A DNA stretch of 64,000 nt from contig NZ_MJIG01000004.1 of NCBI RefSeq assembly GCF_001940245.1, positions 1,302,001 to 1,366,000 of the forward strand, given 5' to 3'. The notes below the pieces were generated by a model. The model was not told the DNA's origin. It was given only the letters and a program-made list of their open reading frames with translations, and searched no databases. The translations under genes were made by a program, and so were the position numbers. Shown piece after piece: positions 54,385-62,936 of this stretch. This stretch comes from Anaerostipes sp. 992a. GTDB taxonomy: Bacteria > Bacillota > Clostridia > Lachnospirales > Lachnospiraceae. Numbering within the stretch: position 1 is the first letter of the stretch; each line of letters begins with the position of its first letter.

Positions 54385-55101
54385 ATGAAACATACAACAT
54401 TTGGATTTATTTATATTTTTATGATAATTGCAATTTTTCTGAGTGGATGTCTGCTCTGCTTTCACCTGTCCTCTTCAAAGATTTCAGATTCTGAAAATAT
54501 CACCGTTGCCTGCATTGGTGACAGCATCACTTTCGGTTCCGGTGTTTTCAAAACCCGGCAGAAAGATGCCTGGCCTTCGCTTCTTGAGCATCGCTTTGGT
54601 AAAAACGCTACCGTCCTCAACTATGGCATCCGAGGTGCAACATTGCAAAAAGAAGGAAACCGCCCCTACAAAGATTATGTAGACTTAGACAGCGTCATGA
54701 ATGAGAAACCAGACCTTTTTCTCGTCATGCTTGGCACCAATGATTCCAAGCCCATCAATTGGAACAAAGACCGCTATGCCAGACAGTTGGAAGAGCTGAT
54801 CGAGAAACTAAACCGGGGAGACTGGAAACATCAGATTGTCCTCCTTGCCCCTCCCAAAGCATTTCCAAATCCCAAAACTGGTGCTATTCTGGCATCCATC
54901 GACAATACTGTGATCAAGAATGAGATTCATCCCATCGTGAAATCTACGGCAAAGAAATACCATCTTCTCTGCATAGATTTGTATGAAGCGACAAAAACCC
55001 ATCCTGAATATTACACCGATGGGGTTCATCCAAATAAAAAGGGTAATCGGGCCATTGCCAGATTTATTTACGCGAAGATTTCAGAATATAATGGCTGGTA
55101 G
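54385..55101 (+). CDS. SGNH/GDSL-family hydrolase, 238 aa
   Basis: An esterase-type hydrolase. A hydrophobic N-terminus (FGFIYIFMIIAIFLSGCLLC) is a signal or lipoprotein-like peptide with the LSGC pattern, so the protein is exported, perhaps lipid-anchored. The SGNH blocks follow: CIGDSITFG with the nucleophile serine, NYGIRGATL, VMLGTNDSK, and DGVHPNKKG with the catalytic Asp and His. Substrates in this group range from lipids to acetylated glycans. The gene stands alone and has AAAGGAG before ATG 54385. Confidence 0.85.
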   Translation: MKHTTFGFIYIFMIIAIFLSGCLLCFHLSSSKISDSENITVACIGDSITFGSGVFKTRQKDAWPSLLEHRFGKNATVLNYGIRGATLQKEGNRPYKDYVDLDSVMNEKPDLFLVMLGTNDSKPINWNKDRYARQLEELIEKLNRGDWKHQIVLLAPPKAFPNPKTGAILASIDNTVIKNEIHPIVKSTAKKYHLLCIDLYEATKTHPEYYTDGVHPNKKGNRAIARFIYAKISEYNGW

Positions 55102-55153
55102 TTTTTATCCACAAAATTTTTTCGAACCTTTGTTTGTTTTTCTATTGTCTGTT

Positions 55154-55182
55154 TTTTCTTTTCATGCTATAATAAGGCAAAA
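55154..55182 (+). promoter_or_regulatory. promoter of the radical SAM gene
   Basis: Near 55145-55175 TTGTCT, 17 bases, and a perfect TATAAT precede the radical SAM gene by about 30 bases. The given limits are approximate. Confidence 0.6.
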
Positions 55183-55201
55183 CATATGTTCGAGGTGTGA
55201 T

Positions 55202-56677
55202 ATGGAAATACTGGCAAAAGATTTTTCTTTACAGGAGAAACTGAATATTTTAGCAGATGCTGCCAAGTATGATGTGGCCTGTACCTCTAGCGGATCCGAC
55301 CGCCGGGGCAAGAAGGGCTTTCTTGGCAACACTGTTGCTTGTGGTATTTGCCACAGCTTTGCCTCTGACGGGCGATGCATCTCTCTGTTAAAGATTTTAC
55401 TCACCAATGAATGTATTTTTGACTGCAAGTATTGCCTGAACCGGGCAAGTAACGATCGTCCCCGTGCTACCTTCACCCCTGAGGAGATCTGTACGCTGGT
55501 AGTAGAATTCTATCGAAGAAATTATATTGAAGGACTGTTTTTAAGCTCCGGTGTTCTTAAGAGCCCAACTTATACTATGGAACAGATTTATCGAACCATT
55601 TATTTGTTAAGAACCCGGTATCATTTTCGTGGATATATCCATGTAAAAGCCATTCCTGGTGCTCCTGAAGAACTAATTACCAAAGTTGGCTTTCTGGCTG
55701 ACCGTATGAGTGTGAATATTGAACTTCCAACCAAAGAAAGCCTCAGGGCGCTGGCTCCTCATAAGAAGCCAGAGAATCTGATCAAACCCATCCGACAGAT
55801 TCAGAACGGTATTATAGGGCATCGGCTTTCCATTGGAAAAAGTCCTCAGATGGAACGTTCTACAAGCAATCGTTATTTAAGGCATTCTATTTTTGAAGAA
55901 AATCCTTATCAGCGTCTGGAAACTCGCCAGACCGTTCCTTCTGTTGGGAAGTCCATGCCCCCAAAGCTTCCGAAGGACACCTCCTTTGTGCCGGCTGGAC
56001 AGAGTACACAGATGATCATCGGTGCCTCTGGAGAAAGCGACCTACAGCTTTTATCGACGACTCAGAAGCTATATCAGCAATATGATCTTAAGCGGGTCTT
56101 CTTCTCCGCCTACGTGCCTTTGAATGAAGATTCTGCCCTGCCGACCCTCGATACTGCTCCTCCTCTGCTTCGTGAGCATCGACTTTATCAGGCAGACTGG
56201 CTGCTTCGCTTTTATGGTTTTCATGCAGATGAACTATTATCCACGGATCACCCCAACTTTAATATTCTGCTGGATCCTAAGTGTGACTGGGCACTCCGAC
56301 ATCTGGAATTATTTCCTGTCGAAGTCAACACTGCCAGTTATGCTAAGCTCCTACGAGTACCTGGAATTGGAACCAAATCCGCCCAACGAATCGTAAAAGC
56401 ACGAAAGCAGGGCTATTTGGATTTTAGTCATTTAAAAAAGATAGGTGTTGTTTTAAAGAGAGCCAAGTATTTTATTACTTGCAATGGGAAAATGATGTAT
56501 CGGATTCCTATAGAAGAGAATTTTATTACCAGACAACTGACAGGGGAGGATTCCAGACAGGCATGGGCGATCGAGCATCCGCAGACCTATCGCCAATTGT
56601 CTCTTTTTGATGATTTTCACTTTTCAAGAGGGACAACCACTGAGGATTATCAGAAATCCATCTCCGGTCAGATCTGA
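55202..56677 (+). CDS. radical SAM protein, putative DNA modification/repair type, 491 aa
   Basis: The radical SAM cluster site is CIFDCKYC (CxxxCxxC), preceded by a Cys-rich stretch (ACGICHSFASDGRC). The barrel continues with GLFLSSGV and GYIHVKAIPG. The C-terminus, about residues 375-430, holds a helix-hairpin-helix DNA-binding motif (LRVPGIGTKSAQRIVKARKQ). Together this is the family annotated as a putative DNA modification/repair radical SAM protein, whose reaction is unknown. The next gene, a DUF4130 protein, is its usual partner. I start at ATG 55202, right behind GAGGTG, rather than an upstream frame that overlaps the SGNH gene. Confidence 0.9.
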   Translation: MEILAKDFSLQEKLNILADAAKYDVACTSSGSDRRGKKGFLGNTVACGICHSFASDGRCISLLKILLTNECIFDCKYCLNRASNDRPRATFTPEEICTLVVEFYRRNYIEGLFLSSGVLKSPTYTMEQIYRTIYLLRTRYHFRGYIHVKAIPGAPEELITKVGFLADRMSVNIELPTKESLRALAPHKKPENLIKPIRQIQNGIIGHRLSIGKSPQMERSTSNRYLRHSIFEENPYQRLETRQTVPSVGKSMPPKLPKDTSFVPAGQSTQMIIGASGESDLQLLSTTQKLYQQYDLKRVFFSAYVPLNEDSALPTLDTAPPLLREHRLYQADWLLRFYGFHADELLSTDHPNFNILLDPKCDWALRHLELFPVEVNTASYAKLLRVPGIGTKSAQRIVKARKQGYLDFSHLKKIGVVLKRAKYFITCNGKMMYRIPIEENFITRQLTGEDSRQAWAIEHPQTYRQLSLFDDFHFSRGTTTEDYQKSISGQI

Positions 56678-56723
56678 TTTTAGCTTTATCGCTCACACAT
56701 GAAAGGGATGGTATTAGGAGAAT

Positions 56724-57488
56724 ATGATGGATGAGAGAAAGACAGTGTTTACCTGTAATGATCAATTTGAAGATATGATGACCTGCATTTACGATGCATG
56801 GGCTTCCAGACTTGGACATTCCCATGTCCAGCTGAGAACTGAGCCCATTGGTAATCTGGAGCTTTTTTGCGACTATCGCCATGTGGAAAAGGACTCTGCC
56901 AAAGCAGCAAGTGTTGTTCGTTCCATTCAGAAGAAGATTTCCATGCGTGCTTATATGATGATCTATCGTGCTGCCATGTCCGATCAGGATGACAAATTAG
57001 ATGCCATCTACCGTTTTCTTGTGGTTGGCTTTTATTATGGTGCTTCCATCATCAATTATTTGCAGGAGCCAACTGTAATGCGGATATTGGAACTGGACCG
57101 GTCGGTCAGTAATGAAGCACATTCTCATCGAGAGTTTATCCGCTTTTCCAATCTTCCTGGAGATGTATTGGTCAGCCATATTTCTCCGAAAAGCAATGTG
57201 CTGACACTGACTGCCCCTCATTTTGCGGACCGACTTCCTTCTGAAAACTGGATGATTATTGATGATACCCGCTATACTGCTGTAGTGCATCCAGCTGATC
57301 AGGATTATTATCTGACTACACTATCAAAAAAAGAAATGGACCATCTCTCTCAATTGAGGGATGACCCATTTGTTGATCTTTGGAAAGTTTTTTTCAAAAG
57401 CATTGGTATCGAACAGCGAAAGAATCCTCGCTGTCAGAGGAATATGCTTCCACTATGGTATCGCAAACACATGACGGAATTTCACTAA
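56724..57488 (+). CDS. DUF4130 / TIGR03915-type DNA repair protein, 254 aa
   Basis: A 254-residue protein with the family start (VFTCNDQFEDMMTCIYDAWA), the middle block HSHREFIRFSNLPGDVLVSH, and a C-terminal RKNPRCQRNMLPLWYRKHMTE stretch. In proteobacteria a domain of this type is fused to UdgX-like uracil-DNA-binding proteins, which supports a DNA repair role. Here it is separate and follows the radical SAM gene by 46 bases. The pair is common in Clostridia, but its lesion and chemistry are unproven. Its end overlaps the convergent cca gene by four bases. Confidence 0.85.
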   Translation: MMDERKTVFTCNDQFEDMMTCIYDAWASRLGHSHVQLRTEPIGNLELFCDYRHVEKDSAKAASVVRSIQKKISMRAYMMIYRAAMSDQDDKLDAIYRFLVVGFYYGASIINYLQEPTVMRILELDRSVSNEAHSHREFIRFSNLPGDVLVSHISPKSNVLTLTAPHFADRLPSENWMIIDDTRYTAVVHPADQDYYLTTLSKKEMDHLSQLRDDPFVDLWKVFFKSIGIEQRKNPRCQRNMLPLWYRKHMTEFH

Positions 57489-58837
57489 TTCTGATCTTCT
57501 AATATCCTGTGTACCAACTGGACTAACGTTTCGTGTTCGTTTAATTCCGGTTGCTCCAGCACCCGTTCCAGAAGAAGATTCAGAATCCTTCCCATCTCCT
57601 TACCTGGCTTGATTCCCAATTCCATGAGACCTCTTCCGTCCATTGCAAGTTCCTTTAAGGTCAGGCATTCGTTGTCTGCCACGATTTCATCCAATAGAAG
57701 TCTGGTCTTTTCCAATATCTCCAGCTTTTCCTCCTGTTGATAGTCACTTTGTGCCATTATATCGGCTCTTTGTACTTGAAAAAGAAGATAACACATCTGC
57801 GTTCCAATCTGATTAGCCAGACGCCGAACGCCTTTTTTATTGACCTGTTTAGAAGAAGAAAATCTCCAGTCATGCCATTCCACTAAAGTCACGACTTTCT
57901 TTACGGTATCATTGTCAAATTTTAGTCTCCGTAACACCTGTCTGGCAATCTCCTTACTGCGCAGTGGATGCCTGTTAAAATGATCAATGCCTTCCTGATC
58001 GGTTGTTTTACAATCCGGCTTTCCGGCATCATGTAAAAGCATTGCATAACGAAGCACCACATCTGGTTCCACTCCACAAATGCTATGAAGCGTATGCATT
58101 CCCACAGAATATTTATGATGCGGATTCCTCTGTGGTGTTTCCATCATGCGATCCCATTCCGGTAAAATAATTTTTGTTATACCAAGCTCATAAGCCATAA
58201 CCAGGAATTCCGGATGAGGAGAGACAAGTATCTTCGTCAATTCCTCCCGAATCCGCTCAGCACTGATATCCTTTAGAAATTCCCTTTTTTCAACCATGGC
58301 CTGCTTTGTCTGTTCTTCAATGGAAAAATCCAACCTCGCCGCAAACCGTAATGCCCTTAGTATCCGTAAAGCATCTTCATCAAATCTCTGTCTGGCTTCT
58401 CCAACACATCGAATCACTCCAGCTTCCAGATCCTCTTTGCCTCCGTACAGGTCTATCAAACCTTCCTGTTCGTTATATGCCATGGCATTAATGGTAAAAT
58501 CCCTGCGTAGAAGATCTTCTTTCAAACATTTGGTAAAGACAACCTCTTTCGGCCGTCTATGGTCCTCATAGGTTCCATCGATTCGATAGGTCGTTACCTC
58601 ATAAGGCTCCCTTCCCATCATGACCGTTACCGTCCCATGCTCAATTCCTGTATCAATGGTATGAGAAAAGAGTACTTTCACCTGCTTAGGAGAAGCCGAT
58701 GTGGTGATATCCCAGTCCTTCGGTTCTTTGCAAAGCAAGGAATCTCTTACACATCCACCTACAATATAAGCTTCATATCCATGTTCCATTAAGGTGTTAA
58801 TTATGAAATTGGCATGTTGCGGTATTGTTATCTTCAT
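57485..58837 (-). CDS. cca: CCA tRNA nucleotidyltransferase, 450 aa
   Basis: Adds or repairs the 3'-terminal CCA of tRNA. The class II head shows GGCVRDSLLCKEPKDWDITT (metal-binding D-x-D) and a DLYGGKEDLEAGVIRCVGEA block. The tRNA-binding region DEDALRILRALRFAARL follows, and an HD domain starts near LRYAMLLHDAGKPDCKT. That HD domain suggests an extra phosphohydrolase activity, as in some bacterial CCA enzymes. It converges with the DUF4130 gene and lies 27 bases downstream of proS, so it is probably co-transcribed with proS. Confidence 0.94.
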   Translation of the reverse strand: MKITIPQHANFIINTLMEHGYEAYIVGGCVRDSLLCKEPKDWDITTSASPKQVKVLFSHTIDTGIEHGTVTVMMGREPYEVTTYRIDGTYEDHRRPKEVVFTKCLKEDLLRRDFTINAMAYNEQEGLIDLYGGKEDLEAGVIRCVGEARQRFDEDALRILRALRFAARLDFSIEEQTKQAMVEKREFLKDISAERIREELTKILVSPHPEFLVMAYELGITKIILPEWDRMMETPQRNPHHKYSVGMHTLHSICGVEPDVVLRYAMLLHDAGKPDCKTTDQEGIDHFNRHPLRSKEIARQVLRRLKFDNDTVKKVVTLVEWHDWRFSSSKQVNKKGVRRLANQIGTQMCYLLFQVQRADIMAQSDYQQEEKLEILEKTRLLLDEIVADNECLTLKELAMDGRGLMELGIKPGKEMGRILNLLLERVLEQPELNEHETLVQLVHRILEDQN

Positions 58838-58864
58838 TCTTATCTCCCCTGATCATCCCTCACT

Positions 58865-60307
58865 TTAGTATGCTTTTCCGAAGTAAACCATTTTCTTAGC
58901 TGGTTTTCCACAATGAACACAGACATCTCCTAAATGTTCCTGTTCAAATGGCATACAGCGAGTCGTTGCTCCTGTTTCATCTTTGATTGCTTCTTCACAC
59001 TCTTTATCGCCACACCACATAGCTTTTACAAATCCCTGTTTTTCTTCGATAATAGAACAGAATTCTTCCCAGTCATTTGCTACGTGTGTATTATCTTCCA
59101 CATGTTTTTTCGCTCTTGCAAGCATATCGTCATGCATCTGATCCAACACTTCCTGAAGCTTCGTATCTAATTCATCAATAGAAACAAAGATCTTCTCTCT
59201 TGTGTCACGGCGTACAATAACTGCCTGATTCTTTTCAATATCCTTTGGTCCGATTTCTACACGAACTGGAATACCCTGAACTTCCTGTTCGCTGAACTTC
59301 CATCCCGGACTCTTATCAGAATCATCTACTTTTACACGATATCCAGATTTTATCAGATTCTGGCGAATCTCTTCTGCCTTCTCCAATACACCTGCTTTTT
59401 TCTGCATGATCGGAATAATCATAACCTGTGTTGGTGCAATTCTTGGTGGAAGTACCAAACCAGAATCATCCCCATGTACCATAATAATTGCTCCGATGAT
59501 ACGTGTAGACATTCCCCATGAGGTCTGATGTACATACTGTAATTTATTATTTTTATCTGTATACTGAATTCCAAAGGCCTTTGCAAATCCATCTCCGAAG
59601 TTATGACTGGTTCCAGACTGTAATGCCTTTCCATCGTGCATCAATGCTTCAATCGTATACGTTGCATGTGCCCCTGCAAATTTTTCCTTCTCTGTCTTTT
59701 GACCTTTTACCATTGGGATTGCCAACACTTCTTCACAGAAATCTGCATACAGATTTAACATCTGAACGGTTCTTTCCTCTGCCTCTTCTGCAGTTGCATG
59801 AGCAGTGTGTCCTTCCTGCCATAAGAATTCAGAAGAACGTAAGAATGGACGAGTTGTCTTTTCCCATCTTACTACAGAACACCACTGATTATATACTTTA
59901 GGAAGGTCACGGTAAGACTGAATGATATCTGCATAAAAATCACAGAATAAAGTCTCAGAAGTAGGACGTACACACAGACGTTCCTGTAATTCATTGGCTC
60001 CTCCATGTGTAACCCACGCAACCTCTGGTGCAAATCCCTCTACATGGTCCTTTTCTCTCTGTAACAAACTTTCTGGAATGAACATTGGCATTGCGACATT
60101 TTCCACTCCGGTTTCCTTAAATCTACGGTCTAATTCCCTCTGAATATTTTCCCAGATGGCATAACCACGTGGACGGATGATCATACATCCCTTCACGCTG
60201 GAATACTGCATCAATTCTGCTTTTTTTACCACATCTGTATACCATTGAGCAAAATCCTCATCCATTGGTGTAATCGCTTCTACTAGTTTTTTATTTTCTT
60301 TTGCCAT
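58865..60307 (-). CDS. proS: prolyl-tRNA synthetase, archaeal/eukaryotic type, 480 aa
   Basis: Class II synthetase without the bacterial editing insert. Motif 2/3 regions are [20 protein letters not shown] and [20 protein letters not shown], and the C-terminus has the zinc-type extension ([30 protein letters not shown]) ending in Tyr. Clostridia often carry this shorter form, sometimes beside a bacterial-type ProRS. The start (ATG 60307) follows GGAGG. A proline T-box controls it. Confidence 0.95.
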   Translation of the reverse strand: MAKENKKLVEAITPMDEDFAQWYTDVVKKAELMQYSSVKGCMIIRPRGYAIWENIQRELDRRFKETGVENVAMPMFIPESLLQREKDHVEGFAPEVAWVTHGGANELQERLCVRPTSETLFCDFYADIIQSYRDLPKVYNQWCSVVRWEKTTRPFLRSSEFLWQEGHTAHATAEEAEERTVQMLNLYADFCEEVLAIPMVKGQKTEKEKFAGAHATYTIEALMHDGKALQSGTSHNFGDGFAKAFGIQYTDKNNKLQYVHQTSWGMSTRIIGAIIMVHGDDSGLVLPPRIAPTQVMIIPIMQKKAGVLEKAEEIRQNLIKSGYRVKVDDSDKSPGWKFSEQEVQGIPVRVEIGPKDIEKNQAVIVRRDTREKIFVSIDELDTKLQEVLDQMHDDMLARAKKHVEDNTHVANDWEEFCSIIEEKQGFVKAMWCGDKECEEAIKDETGATTRCMPFEQEHLGDVCVHCGKPAKKMVYFGKAY

Positions 60308-60350
60308 ATCTCTTTCCTCCATCTTTTTCTTTTACGGCAAAGGGTATTTC

Positions 60351-60595
60351 AATCTTAAAAATTGAAAAACGCCGAACACTTCCATCCCCCATAGGGACCG
60401 AAATCGTCCGGCGGTACCACCCTGATTAATTCAAATCATGAATTCACTCATCTGATCCGTAACGCTGACCTGCGCTGCCGTTTCCAGCAGAGACTCCAAG
60501 GCAGGTTCCATAAGGATCTGCTGGAAACTTCACACCTCCTGGTTTCCTCTCTGATAACAAATACTCCTATGTACTATCCCTTTTCACAGTCAACT
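60351..60595 (-). promoter_or_regulatory. T-box leader, proline specifier (CCT)
   Basis: The minus strand carries an AGAGAGGAAACC stem I loop and a specifier read as GAA-CCT-GCC near 60507-60500. The T-box GGGTGGTACCGC (60421-60410) and a terminator (CCGCCGGAC / GTGTTCGGCG, then five Ts) follow. CCT is a proline codon, and UGGU would pair with the A discriminator of tRNA-Pro. This fits the downstream proS. Confidence 0.92.
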
Positions 60596-60598
60596 TTT

Positions 60599-60627
60599 AT
60601 TTTAAAAGAAGAACTCCTTTTTGTCAA
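60599..60627 (-). promoter_or_regulatory. proS promoter
   Basis: TTGACA (60627-60622), 17 bases, and TAAAAT (60604-60599) on the minus strand form a near-consensus promoter directly upstream of the T-box. Confidence 0.8.
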
Positions 60628-60700
60628 CTTTTGAAATTCCCGATTCTTCTCCACCAATCCATGCATTTTCAAAAAAGACAAAAAGTTTTTCTGTATCGGG

Positions 60701-60729
60701 TTGACTTTTATCATCCTGCGTACTATAAT
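60701..60729 (+). promoter_or_regulatory. aroB-aroF promoter
   Basis: TTGACT (60701-60706), 17 bases, and TATAAT (60724-60729) form a strong sigma-A promoter. A dyad TGAAGTG-CTA-CACTTCA lies 14 bases downstream at 60743-60759 and may be an operator or a 5'-leader hairpin. Confidence 0.8.
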
Positions 60730-60793
60730 CACTTTATTGCGTTGAAGTGCTACACTTCATCACATTAAATATTAGCAGTGAGGAGATGAATTT

Positions 60794-61807
60794 ATGAAGC
60801 TTACCATGCAGACTGCTTCTGCAGAATATGACATTATTCTGGAACGTGGCTGTATCAATCGGATTTCTTCTTTTATCAATTTAAATAGAAAAGTCTTTAT
60901 CTTAACCGATGATAACATCCCGGATCGATGGGTAGACACTGTTCAGGCACAGTGCCCAAACTCCACGGTCTATCGTGTTGCCAGTGGAGAAGAAAGCAAG
61001 AGCATGCAAACATATGAAAAAGTATTAACAGCCTGCCTGGAATTCCATATGAGCCGAAAAGATCTGTTGATCGCCCTTGGCGGAGGTGTGATCGGAGACC
61101 TGGCTGGATTCGTTGCAGCAAGCTATATGCGGGGAATTGATTTTATGTCTATCCCTACCACAACTCTTTCTCAGATTGACAGCAGCATTGGCGGAAAGAC
61201 TGCGATCAATTTAGGAAAGGTTAAAAATATTGTAGGAGCCTTTTATCATCCAAAACTGGTCCTCATTGATTTTGATACACTTTCTACCTTACCAGAAAGA
61301 CAAAAGATCAATGGATTGGCAGAGGCCATCAAGGCTGGTCTGATCCGTAATCCTGCACTCTTTGAGCTTTTCGAGCGAGAGGATTATGAAGATCATCTGG
61401 AGGAAATCATCTATCAGTCTCTTTGTATGAAGAGAGACGTTGTTCAACAGGATGAAAAAGAAAGCAATCTTCGAAAGCTATTAAACTTTGGCCACACAAT
61501 TGGTCATGGAATTGAAGCTTACTACAATTTGGAAAAATATCTGCATGGAGAATGTGTTGCCATGGGTATGTTTTATTTTATTACTTCTAAGGAATTAAAA
61601 CAACGCCTAAAGAAGATCTGTACCCGTATGGGACTTCCGATTACAGATGATTACGATATTCAAAAAGTATATGAGATTACGACCATGGACAAAAAGGCGG
61701 CAGATGGAATCGTTTCCACCGTATGGGTTGATGAACCAGGAAAAGCCTATATTAAGGACCTTCCTCAAACAGAGCTTTTGACTTTATTAAAACAGGGGCC
61801 ATTTTAG
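60794..61807 (+). CDS. aroB: 3-dehydroquinate synthase, 337 aa
   Basis: Second step of the shikimate pathway, DAHP to 3-dehydroquinate, with NAD and a divalent metal. Key blocks: LIALGGGVIGDLAGFVAASY, the GIDFMSIPTTTLSQIDSSIG stretch, GGKTAINLGKVKNIVG, and the metal ligands in LAEAIKAGLI, LNFGHTIGHGIE and LHGECVAMGM. Length is slightly short of the usual 350-360 but no motif is missing. GAGGAG lies eight bases before ATG 60794. It is the first gene of a two-gene aro operon. Confidence 0.95.
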   Translation: MKLTMQTASAEYDIILERGCINRISSFINLNRKVFILTDDNIPDRWVDTVQAQCPNSTVYRVASGEESKSMQTYEKVLTACLEFHMSRKDLLIALGGGVIGDLAGFVAASYMRGIDFMSIPTTTLSQIDSSIGGKTAINLGKVKNIVGAFYHPKLVLIDFDTLSTLPERQKINGLAEAIKAGLIRNPALFELFEREDYEDHLEEIIYQSLCMKRDVVQQDEKESNLRKLLNFGHTIGHGIEAYYNLEKYLHGECVAMGMFYFITSKELKQRLKKICTRMGLPITDDYDIQKVYEITTMDKKAADGIVSTVWVDEPGKAYIKDLPQTELLTLLKQGPF

Positions 61808-61854
61808 TATGGCTTAGAACATCGACTTGAATTTAGAAAAAAGGAGTATTCACA

Positions 61855-62877
61855 ATGGTAATTACATTAAAGCAAAATGCTGAACAGCAATATATCAATC
61901 AGTTACACAAAGAAATCAAAGACGCCGGATGCCGGATTCATGCCTGCATCGGTGATTTATATACAGTATATGGTATCGAAGGCGATACCTCTAAATTAGA
62001 TGAAAAAACAATCAAAGCAAACAAGGCTGTCAAAGACGTCGTTCGTATTGTAGCACAATACAAGTTGGCCAATCGTCTCTTCCATCCAGAAGATTCTGTC
62101 ATCGACGTGGCAGGAATCAAAGTGGGTGGCAAATCCCCTCTGGTCATGATCGGAGGTCCCTGCTCTGTAGAAAGCGAAGAGATGGTTTGTTCCGTAGCGA
62201 AAAAGGTAAAAGAAGCCGGTGGCTGTATGCTCCGTGGCGGCGCATACAAACCACGTACCAGTCCATACGCATTCCAGGGAATGGGTACTGCTGGAATTAT
62301 GGCAATGGTGGAAGCAAGAAATCAGACTGGCCTTCCGATCGTCTCTGAGCTTATGAGTGCTGATAAGATTGAAGAATTCGAAGAAAACGTGGATTTGATT
62401 CAGATTGGTGCCAGAAACATGCAGAACTTTGAATTATTAAAAGAAGTTGGAAAGCGCACGACCAAACCAGTTTTATTAAAACGTGGTCTTTGCAATACCA
62501 TCGATGAATGGATCATGTCCGCAGAATATATTATGGCAAATGGTAATCCACACGTCATCCTTTGCGAACGAGGCATTCGTACCTACGAAACAGCCACACG
62601 TAATACGCTGGACTTAAGCGTTATTCCAATCGTAAAAGAAAAGACTCATTTACCGATCATCATTGATCCATCCCATGCAACAGGTGATTGGAAGCTGGTA
62701 GAAGCTGTTTCTCTCGCCGCTGTCGCTGCCGGATGTGATGGACTCATTATTGAAGTTCATGAAAATCCTGATCAGGCCTGGTCTGATGGTGCCCAGTGTC
62801 TAAAACCAAAAAAATTCCAGACATTGATCGAAAAAGCAAGAGCCATTGCTCAGATTGTAGGAAGAGACATCGCTTAA
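61855..62877 (+). CDS. aroF: DAHP synthase (type I-beta with ferredoxin-like regulatory domain), 340 aa
   Basis: First step of the shikimate pathway, joining phosphoenolpyruvate and erythrose 4-phosphate. Residues 1-70 form the small ferredoxin-like regulatory domain (CRIHACIGDLYTVYGIEG), which in this class gives feedback control by aromatic amino acids. The barrel follows with VMIGGPCSVESEEM, GGAYKPRTSPYAFQGMG, LLKRGLCNTIDEW and IDPSHATGDW, supplying the metal and substrate residues. It follows aroB by 47 bases with AAGGAG before the start. Confidence 0.95.
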   Translation: MVITLKQNAEQQYINQLHKEIKDAGCRIHACIGDLYTVYGIEGDTSKLDEKTIKANKAVKDVVRIVAQYKLANRLFHPEDSVIDVAGIKVGGKSPLVMIGGPCSVESEEMVCSVAKKVKEAGGCMLRGGAYKPRTSPYAFQGMGTAGIMAMVEARNQTGLPIVSELMSADKIEEFEENVDLIQIGARNMQNFELLKEVGKRTTKPVLLKRGLCNTIDEWIMSAEYIMANGNPHVILCERGIRTYETATRNTLDLSVIPIVKEKTHLPIIIDPSHATGDWKLVEAVSLAAVAAGCDGLIIEVHENPDQAWSDGAQCLKPKKFQTLIEKARAIAQIVGRDIA

Positions 62878-62888
62878 ATCGATTTTTT

Positions 62889-62930
62889 AAACCCCGTGTC
62901 CTCAAATTTTATGGACACGGGGTTTCTTTG
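62889..62930 (+). terminator. aroB-aroF terminator
   Basis: AAACCCCGTGTCC pairs with GGACACGGGGTTT and is followed by CTTTGTTTG. It also lies at the end of the convergent NlpC/P60 gene. Confidence 0.9.
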
Positions 62931-62936
62931 TTTGCT

